A stretch of 64,000 nucleotides of DNA, taken from NCBI RefSeq assembly GCF_900114435.1, contig NZ_FOZK01000001.1, positions 992,001 through 1,056,000 of the forward strand. Direction: 5' to 3'. Position numbers and translations under genes: made by a program. The notes beneath the pieces were generated by a model that saw only the letters and a list, made by a program, of their open reading frames with translations, made no database searches and was not told the origin of the DNA. Positions within the stretch are counted from its first letter, which is position 1. Each line of letters starts with the position of its first letter. This DNA is from Halomicrobium zhouii. GTDB taxonomy: Archaea > Halobacteriota > Halobacteria > Halobacteriales > Haloarculaceae. Positions 58,592-64,000 of this stretch are shown piece after piece.

Positions 58592-59977
58592 ATGCGCGAG
58601 GCACACCCCATCGAGCAGGCGGTCGGGATGGACTACTACGTCAGCGACGCCAAGGGGACGGGTGGCCGTCTACGCGCCTCGCCCGAGGACTTCCGCGTCA
58701 CCGAACTGGAGGCCTTCGACGTCCAGCCGGTCGACGCGGACCCGGGCGGCTACCAGCACCTCGTCCTCCGCGCGACCCTGCGCGGCTGGGACACCAACGA
58801 CTTCGCCGGCCGGCTCTCGGACGGCCTCGGCATCTCCCGGGAGCGCGTCTCCTGGGCCGGGACGAAGGACAAGCGCGCTGTGACGACGCAGCTGTTCTCC
58901 GTCGACGGCGTCGACCCCGACGACCTGCCGGAAATCAGCGACGCCGACGTCGAGGTGGTCGGCCGCGCCGGCCGTCCCGTGCTCTTCGGCGACCTGGCGG
59001 GCAACGCGTTCGAGATCACCGTGCGCGACGTCGAGCGCCCCGACTCAGTGGACGCCATCACTGAGGACCTCCGCGAGTTCGCCGGCCTCGCGACGGGGAA
59101 CGGCGACGACGGCGATGCGGGTGGAGCAGCGGCCGACGAGGTGACCGTCGCCGTCCCGAACTACTTCGGCCAGCAGCGCTTCGGTAGCCGGCGGCCGGTC
59201 ACCCACGAGGTCGGTCTCGCCATCGTCCGCGAGGACTGGGAGGGCGCCGTGCTGGCCTACGTGGGCCGACCCCACGAACGCGAACCCGAGGCGACGCAGG
59301 AAGCCCGAGCCTACGTCGAGGAGACGAGGGACTGGCAGGGCGCCATCGACCGCTTCCCGCGCGCGCTCGGGTACGAACGGTCGATGTGCCATCGCCTCGT
59401 CGAGAACGGCGGCGAGACGCCCGAGGACTTCCGGGAGGCCCTCGAGGCCGTCCCGACGAACCTCCAGACAATGTTCGTCAACGCCGCCCAGTCGTACGTC
59501 TTCAACCGGGTCCTCTCGGAGCGCCTGGAACGGGGGCTCCCCTTCGACCGGCCGGTCGCGGGCGACGTGGTGTGTTTCTCTGACGCCGATGCTCCCGAGG
59601 GCCTGGCCCTCCCAGACACCGACCGCCTCCAGCGCGTCGACGAGAACCGGATCCGGACCGTCGAGCGCCACTGCGAGCGCGGGCGGGCGTTCGTCACGGC
59701 ACCGCTCGTCGGCACCGAGACGGAACTCGCCGACGGCGAACCGGGCGAGATCGAGCGCGCGGTGCTCGAGGAAACCGGCGTCGAGCCCGGCGACTTCGCG
59801 CTCCCCGGCGAGTTCGAGTCGACGGGGACGCGCAGGGCGATCCAGGTCCGGACCGACCTGGCCGTCGAGCGCGAGAGGACCGACGCGGTTCGCTTCTCGT
59901 TCGCGCTGCCGAAGGGGAGCTACGCGACCGTCGTGCTACGGGAGTACCTGAAGCGGGACCCGGAACACCTCGGCTGA
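58592..59977 (+). CDS. truD: tRNA pseudouridine(13) synthase TruD
   Basis: A 461-residue TruD that makes pseudouridine 13 in tRNA. The catalytic Asp is in the family motif [13 protein letters not shown] (near 88-100). Other blocks: [13 protein letters not shown] (about 33-45), [19 protein letters not shown] (about 190-208) and the TRUD insertion domain about 215-380 ([19 protein letters not shown] near 291-309). The ATG at 58592 matches family starts ([13 protein letters not shown]); upstream in-frame codons are discarded. Confidence 0.95.
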   Translation: MREAHPIEQAVGMDYYVSDAKGTGGRLRASPEDFRVTELEAFDVQPVDADPGGYQHLVLRATLRGWDTNDFAGRLSDGLGISRERVSWAGTKDKRAVTTQLFSVDGVDPDDLPEISDADVEVVGRAGRPVLFGDLAGNAFEITVRDVERPDSVDAITEDLREFAGLATGNGDDGDAGGAAADEVTVAVPNYFGQQRFGSRRPVTHEVGLAIVREDWEGAVLAYVGRPHEREPEATQEARAYVEETRDWQGAIDRFPRALGYERSMCHRLVENGGETPEDFREALEAVPTNLQTMFVNAAQSYVFNRVLSERLERGLPFDRPVAGDVVCFSDADAPEGLALPDTDRLQRVDENRIRTVERHCERGRAFVTAPLVGTETELADGEPGEIERAVLEETGVEPGDFALPGEFESTGTRRAIQVRTDLAVERERTDAVRFSFALPKGSYATVVLREYLKRDPEHLG

Positions 59978-60133
59978 ACTGGTACGCGGGGCTGGACCGA
60001 GACGCGTTCGTCCCCCGCGGGCACGCTCGAACGACCGGGTCGGTGCGATCGGACGCCGGGTGCGGATCGCGTCCCTATCACGTTTGAGACTGAGGGGCAA
60101 CGCTTAGCAGGCCCTCCGTCGTGGATCCGACGA

Positions 60134-61171
60134 ATGGGAGCAGTCCGATCGCAGGTTCGGATGGCTGTCGACGCTGCGGACACGACCAGCGCCACAGTGA
60201 CGAGCGGCGCCCTCGCGGCGGTCCTGGCCGCGTTCGGCATCGTCCAGTGGGTCGTGTTTCCAGCGCGCGAGACGCTCTTCCTGGTCGGACCGGCGTTCGA
60301 ACTGGTCGGCGTCCTCGCGGCCGTCGCCGGGCCGTTCGTCTTCGACTTCGTCCGGTCCGACCGGCGACTCTACCGCGCGCTGCTCGCCGGCTGTACGCTG
60401 TTCGGCGTCTCGATGACGACGGCGATGCTGTTCGACCTCGTCGCCCAGCCCTTCGCCTTCAGATTCGTCTTCCAGGGCGTCACCCTGGGCCTTGCGGGCG
60501 TCAGCTTCCTCTACGCGGTGGGCCGATGGATCGAACGGGTCGAGGAGCGCAAGGCGGAACTCGAGCGGCAAAACGAGCGCCTCGACGAGTTCGCCGCGGT
60601 CGCCAGCCACGACTTGCGGAGCCCGCTCCAGGTCGCTCACGGGAGCCTGCTGGCGGTCCGGGAGGACGGCGACGAGGCGGCACTGGACCGGCTCGAACGC
60701 TCGATAACCCGGATGGACACCATCGTCGACGACGTGTTACAGTTCTCCCGGATCGCCAACGAGTCGATCGACCGGGAGTCGGTCCAGCTGTCCGCGGTGG
60801 CGACCGAGGCCTGGGAGTCGGTCCAGGCCGACGAAGCGACGCTCCGGATCGAATCCGACGGCCGCGTACCGGCCGACCCGCGCCTGCTCCAGCAGGCCCT
60901 GGAGAACCTCTTTCGCAACGCCATGGACCACGGCGGCGACGACGTTACCATCTGGATCGGCGCCACCGCCGACGGGTTCTACGTGATGGACGACGGGCCG
61001 GGCATCGACTCCGACCAGCGCGACCAGGTGTTCGACTCGGGCTACTCCGGCGGCGCCAGCACCGGGCTGGGACTCGCCATCGTCAGCCGCATCGTCGAGG
61101 CCCACGGCTGGTCGATCAGGACCGTGACCGGGCACGACGGTGGCGCGCGCTTCGAAGTTCGAACCGAGTGA
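60134..61171 (+). CDS. Membrane-bound sensor histidine kinase
   Basis: A 345-residue histidine kinase. Four hydrophobic segments at about 22-42, 46-72, 80-103 and 110-130 form the membrane sensor. A coiled coil about 133-155 leads to HisKA with the phospho-acceptor His in AVASHDLRSPLQVAHG (near 159). The ATPase domain has ENLFRNAMDHGGDDV (N box), MDDGPGIDSD (G1) and GGASTGLGLAIVSRI (G2). No response regulator is adjacent; the HalX regulator at 62320 and the receiver at 54166 are candidates only. Confidence 0.92.
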   Translation: MGAVRSQVRMAVDAADTTSATVTSGALAAVLAAFGIVQWVVFPARETLFLVGPAFELVGVLAAVAGPFVFDFVRSDRRLYRALLAGCTLFGVSMTTAMLFDLVAQPFAFRFVFQGVTLGLAGVSFLYAVGRWIERVEERKAELERQNERLDEFAAVASHDLRSPLQVAHGSLLAVREDGDEAALDRLERSITRMDTIVDDVLQFSRIANESIDRESVQLSAVATEAWESVQADEATLRIESDGRVPADPRLLQQALENLFRNAMDHGGDDVTIWIGATADGFYVMDDGPGIDSDQRDQVFDSGYSGGASTGLGLAIVSRIVEAHGWSIRTVTGHDGGARFEVRTE

Positions 61172-61309
61172 CTGTGGCTGCGGTCGTGTCGCGCGACCAG
61201 GGCGCTCGACGAGGCGCCGACGGCCGCCAGAAAACGAATTCCGCGGTTACGGCTCACGCAATTCGGGAACGATAGTCGCTTGCTCGCCGTAGCGATGCGT
61301 GACCGGACC

Positions 61310-62242
61310 TCAGTCGTCGCCGTTGACCTCTGCTTCCAGCATCTCGACCTTGGCGACGCGTTCGGCGTGGGCGTTGTGCTGGTGGATCGATTCGTCGTTC
61401 GACTGTTCCATCCTGACGATGGCGTCCTCGGGGAGCTGGGGGAACCGGTCGACGACGCCCTCGGCCATCGCACGCACGCAGTCTTCGACGAACTTGGCGT
61501 TCTTGTGGGACTCGTAGGTCATGTGGTCCTCGTCGGGGCGCTTGGCCAGGTTGTAGATGCGCGCGCTCATGGAGTCCCGGGCCACCTCGATGACGTCGTC
61601 GAGGTCTACCGGTGGCGACCCCTCGCTCTCTATGGTCAGCGTGGCGTGGCCGCGCTGGGAGTGGCCCGGCTGGGGGACCTCTTCGAGGAACGAGTCGATG
61701 GTCTCGTCGTCGACGTCGAGGCCCTGGAGCGTCTCGCGGGCGCGGGCGGCTGACATCCCCTGCGAGCAGGGGCAGACCGTCATCCCGGTGACGCGGGCAC
61801 CGATCTCCTCGCTGGTGCCGTCGTCGTCGGCCGTCGCCGAGGCGATGATGTCGGCGGTCGACTGTGTCTGCATGCCGGATTCGGGGGTCTGCTCGCGGGT
61901 GACGTACTCCGCCTCCATGCTCACCTCCGCGCGGGTGGTGTAGTCGTGTTTCTCGAGGAGGCGCTCGGCGGCCTCGCCGCAGACGTCCTCGACGCCGGAG
62001 ACCTCCTCCTGGACGGCGGCCTCCAGCGTCTCGTCGATGACCTCCATGTTGCGGCTCATGTCGGCGCCCTTCCGCCAGGACGGCAGGTCGACGAAGACGG
62101 AGAACTCGGCCATCAGGACGATGGGACGCTGGTCCTCGCGACCGATCTTGACCAGCTTCTCGACGCCGGTGACGCCGACGCGGTTGAGGCCCACGGTCAC
62201 GTCGGGACTCGAGGCCTGGACGTCCGGCAGTTGCTGACTCAT
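61310..62242 (-). CDS. mptA: GTP cyclohydrolase MptA (FolE2 type)
   Basis: A 310-residue metal-dependent GTP cyclohydrolase that opens GTP for tetrahydromethanopterin or folate-type pterin synthesis in archaea. [15 protein letters not shown] (about 19-33), [27 protein letters not shown] region, the metal Cys in [14 protein letters not shown] (near 153-166), [13 protein letters not shown] with its His residues, and [14 protein letters not shown] are diagnostic. Normal length. Transcribed alone on the minus strand. Confidence 0.94.
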   Translation of the reverse strand: MSQQLPDVQASSPDVTVGLNRVGVTGVEKLVKIGREDQRPIVLMAEFSVFVDLPSWRKGADMSRNMEVIDETLEAAVQEEVSGVEDVCGEAAERLLEKHDYTTRAEVSMEAEYVTREQTPESGMQTQSTADIIASATADDDGTSEEIGARVTGMTVCPCSQGMSAARARETLQGLDVDDETIDSFLEEVPQPGHSQRGHATLTIESEGSPPVDLDDVIEVARDSMSARIYNLAKRPDEDHMTYESHKNAKFVEDCVRAMAEGVVDRFPQLPEDAIVRMEQSNDESIHQHNAHAERVAKVEMLEAEVNGDD

Positions 62243-62319
62243 TGGATAGCCCTAGAGCGGATCGGTGGTTAGTGCTTTCGAAAGCACCTGCGACGGGGAC
62301 CGAGCGGGCGTCGACGCGA

Positions 62320-62916
62320 TCACTCGCCGCCCGACGGCGACGGGTCCTGCGTGTCGAAGTCACGCAGCAACACCTCGTAGTCGTCCTCGTCGAACCCCGC
62401 GACGATGCGGTCGAGTTCCGCCCGGTGGGCCTCGAGTTCGGCCCGGAGCTCCCGGAACTCCTCGCTCTCTTCCAGTTCGGCGTCCGTCTTGGTCGCCTGT
62501 AAGGCGGCGTGTTTCGAGGACAGTGCGTAGAACGTTCGGACGTGGGACTCGTAGGCGGCGCAGGTGAGCAACCGTTCGACGGTGTCGAACAGGTCCTCGC
62601 CGGTCGCCGGCTTCACCAGGTAGTCGTCGAACGGCATGTCGATGATGTCGAAGTCCGGGTCGATGGCGGTCACCATCGCGACCCGGGCGTCCAGCCCGCG
62701 CTCGCGGATCTCGCGCAACACGTCCCCACCGGCGAGTTCTGGCATCCGCCGGTCGAGGAGCACCACGTCGACGTCCGGCGTCAGCGCGTCGAGGGCTTCG
62801 TGGCCGCTGTAGGCCGTCGACACCTCGTACCGGTCGGAGAGCTGCGCGGCGTAGGCGTCGGCCACCTCCCGCTCGTCGTCCACGACGAGGACCTGCGCGC
62901 GGTTCGTGCCCGTCAT
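62320..62916 (-). CDS. HalX-domain response regulator
   Basis: A 198-residue regulator. The receiver is about 8-120: VLVVDDEREVADAYAAQL with DD pocket, phospho-acceptor Asp in VDVVLLDRRMPELAG near 55, VTAID and VKPATGEDL. The C-terminal helical HalX domain spans about 125-195 (YALSSKHAALQATKTDAEL, ELEAHRAELDRIV). HalX replaces a classic DNA-binding domain in haloarchaea; its action is not settled. GTTTTAAAAG about 25 bases upstream acts as TATA box. No kinase adjacent. Confidence 0.93.
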   Translation of the reverse strand: MTGTNRAQVLVVDDEREVADAYAAQLSDRYEVSTAYSGHEALDALTPDVDVVLLDRRMPELAGGDVLREIRERGLDARVAMVTAIDPDFDIIDMPFDDYLVKPATGEDLFDTVERLLTCAAYESHVRTFYALSSKHAALQATKTDAELEESEEFRELRAELEAHRAELDRIVAGFDEDDYEVLLRDFDTQDPSPSGGE

Positions 62917-62938
62917 TGGACTACCTATGCGAAAAGAG

Positions 62939-62948
62939 TTTTAAAAGC
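62939..62948 (-). promoter_or_regulatory. TATA box of the HalX regulator
   Basis: TTTTAAAACT-type sequence on the minus strand, about 25 bases before the ATG at 62916. Confidence 0.55.
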
Positions 62949-63053
62949 ATTGCGGGGATTGGTAACACATACCGACACTCGGCCTGGCTGTCGTCCGCCG
63001 CCCGACCGACTGTCACGGCTGTCGTCTGCCGCCCGACAGACTGTCACCGCCGC

Positions 63054-64000
63054 TCACGCTCCGACGAGATCGTCGTACCGGGCGCCGGTCTGTTTCAGCG
63101 TCGCGGTCGAATACAGGCGCTCGTGGTCGAACGGCAGGTGTTCGCCCGCGAGTTCGTCTATCTTCTCGTCGACGGCGGCCGCTTCCCGGCCGTGGATCAT
63201 CGTGAACAGGTTGTACGACCACTCCTGGTCGGGCCGGCGCGGCCGGTGATAGCACAGCGTCACGAACGGCAGGCGGCCGACGGCCTCGCCGCGCTCGTCG
63301 AGTTCGTCGTCCGGGACGTCCCAGACGACCATGCAGTTGCTGTCGAACCCGGTCGCGACGTGGTTGACCACGCAGCCGATGCGCTTGATACAGCCGCCGT
63401 CGAGCAGTTTCCGGATCGATTCGAGGACCCCGTCGACCGGTGCACCGACGCGCTCGGCGATGTCTGCGTACGGCGTGGTCGAGAGCGGGAACCCCTCCTG
63501 GACGGCGAGCAGAACCTTGCGGTCGAGCGCGGAGAGGTCGGCGACCGACGCCTCGCTGATCCGGGTCGCCTCGACGTCTGTCGCCTGGAGCGATTCGCGT
63601 GCGAACCGGTCCCCGTTGACGACGGGGAACTCCAGGTCGATGTAGTAGTCTGTCAGCATCGGGAGGTTCAGGACCTCACAGCCCGTCTCGGCCGCTATTT
63701 CGTCGAGGATCCGGTCGCGCGTGGCCCGGTCGGCCGCGGTCACGACGAACCACATGTTCCACTCGTGGTCGCGGGCGTAGTTGTGGTTGACCTGCGGGTG
63801 GGCGTTGATCGTTTCGGCTATCTCGTCGAATCGGTCGGCGGGCGCCTGGACGGCCGCGAGCGTCGACGACCCGATGACGGGCGGGTTGAGGACCGGCCCG
63901 AACCGGCGGACGATGCCGGCGTCGATCAGGCTCGCTATCCGGTCTACCACGTCCGCCGCGTCGATTCCAAGTTCGGCACCGACGGCGTCGAACGGTCGCT
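63054..64000 (-). CDS. Siroheme decarboxylase AhbAB-like Lrp/AsnC protein (partial, N-terminus outside window)
   Basis: At least 315 codons, running off the right edge. Two tandem Lrp/AsnC units are visible. The first starts before the edge (FDAVGAELGIDAADVVDRIASLIDAGIVRRFG region) with NYARDHEWNMWFVV. The second has LSALDRKVLLAVQEGFPL (about the middle), GGCIKRIGCVVNH and CYHRPRRPDQEWSYNLFTMIHGR. The paired ExxxWNMWFVV and xWSYNLFTM cores are those of siroheme decarboxylase subunits AhbA/AhbB (NirD/NirH-like), here fused, which make heme by the archaeal route. A plain Lrp regulator is less likely because no effector RAM signature is apparent. The gene continues beyond 64000. Confidence 0.82.
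   Translation of the reverse strand, partial: RPFDAVGAELGIDAADVVDRIASLIDAGIVRRFGPVLNPPVIGSSTLAAVQAPADRFDEIAETINAHPQVNHNYARDHEWNMWFVVTAADRATRDRILDEIAAETGCEVLNLPMLTDYYIDLEFPVVNGDRFARESLQATDVEATRISEASVADLSALDRKVLLAVQEGFPLSTTPYADIAERVGAPVDGVLESIRKLLDGGCIKRIGCVVNHVATGFDSNCMVVWDVPDDELDERGEAVGRLPFVTLCYHRPRRPDQEWSYNLFTMIHGREAAAVDEKIDELAGEHLPFDHERLYSTATLKQTGARYDDLVGA

Noticed and set aside
1-64000. CRISPR array, rRNA genes, replication origin
   Set aside because: No regularly spaced direct repeats of CRISPR type, no rRNA-like sequence and no Orc1/Cdc6 gene or ORB-like repeats were seen.

Overview
The window is chromosomal DNA of a halophilic archaeon of the class Halobacteria. The evidence is GC-rich DNA with strongly GC third codon positions, acidic predicted proteins, TATA-box promoters placed 20-35 bases before start codons (many leaderless), twin-arginine export signals, HalX, HalOD1, BGTF, RdfA and MptA families, and a 20S proteasome alpha/beta pair. 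The sequence alone does not fix the genus; a xylan-using relative of the Haloarcula group would fit.

Layout. 1-4.9 kb: a xylan/pentose locus with two near-identical GH11 xylanases (one cut by the window edge), an aldehyde dehydrogenase that fits the last step of oxidative pentose degradation (XacF-like) and a divergent IclR regulator (XacR-like). 5.2-6.3 kb: an unusual basic Gln/Gly/Arg repeat protein. 6.4-14.2 kb: two very large sensor-regulators ending in HTH_10, with a HalOD1 protein between them. 14.8-17.2 kb: a Gfo/Idh oxidoreductase, a ThuA-like protein and an acidic orphan. 17.2-20 kb: rdfA and an archaea-specific SMC-related gene. 20.4-22.5 kb: Hsp20, then a VOC dioxygenase-like protein paired with a carboxylesterase. 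23.4-28.4 kb: two BGTF surface proteins, a subtilisin and a membrane-anchored wHTH regulator. 28.5-36.8 kb: hyuAB and a MoxR/DUF58/DUF4129 cluster. 36.9-39.7 kb: tRNA-Ser(CGA), a low-GC tnpB, a broken hydrolase gene and four consecutive one-helix microproteins. 39.8-50.3 kb: DUF2070, GuaA subunit A, an HNH-like zinc protein, DUF192, a membrane protein, citramalate/isopropylmalate synthase, a second Gfo/Idh, a methyltransferase, a HEAT-repeat protein and a conserved zinc protein. 50.4-64 kb: serpin, methyltransferase, ThiR, dCTP deaminase, response regulator, Pth2, proteasome alpha and beta, a sodium-dependent transporter, TruD, a histidine kinase, MptA, a HalX regulator and a partial AhbAB-like siroheme decarboxylase.

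Three patterns stand out. (1) A palindrome with core AATCGCGATT, or a relative of it, sits 12-13 bases upstream of TATA-like boxes of both BGTF genes and of the wHTH regulator. A related palindrome precedes the serpin, which suggests a surface-protein/protease/inhibitor regulon. (2) A dispersed family of about 110-bp hairpin elements (five copies, four of them arranged as two inverted pairs around a shared core) keeps its pairing through compensatory changes, which points to selection on a folded RNA or DNA. (3) Four tiny tail-anchored-type proteins are arrayed head to tail next to a tnpB/tRNA island.
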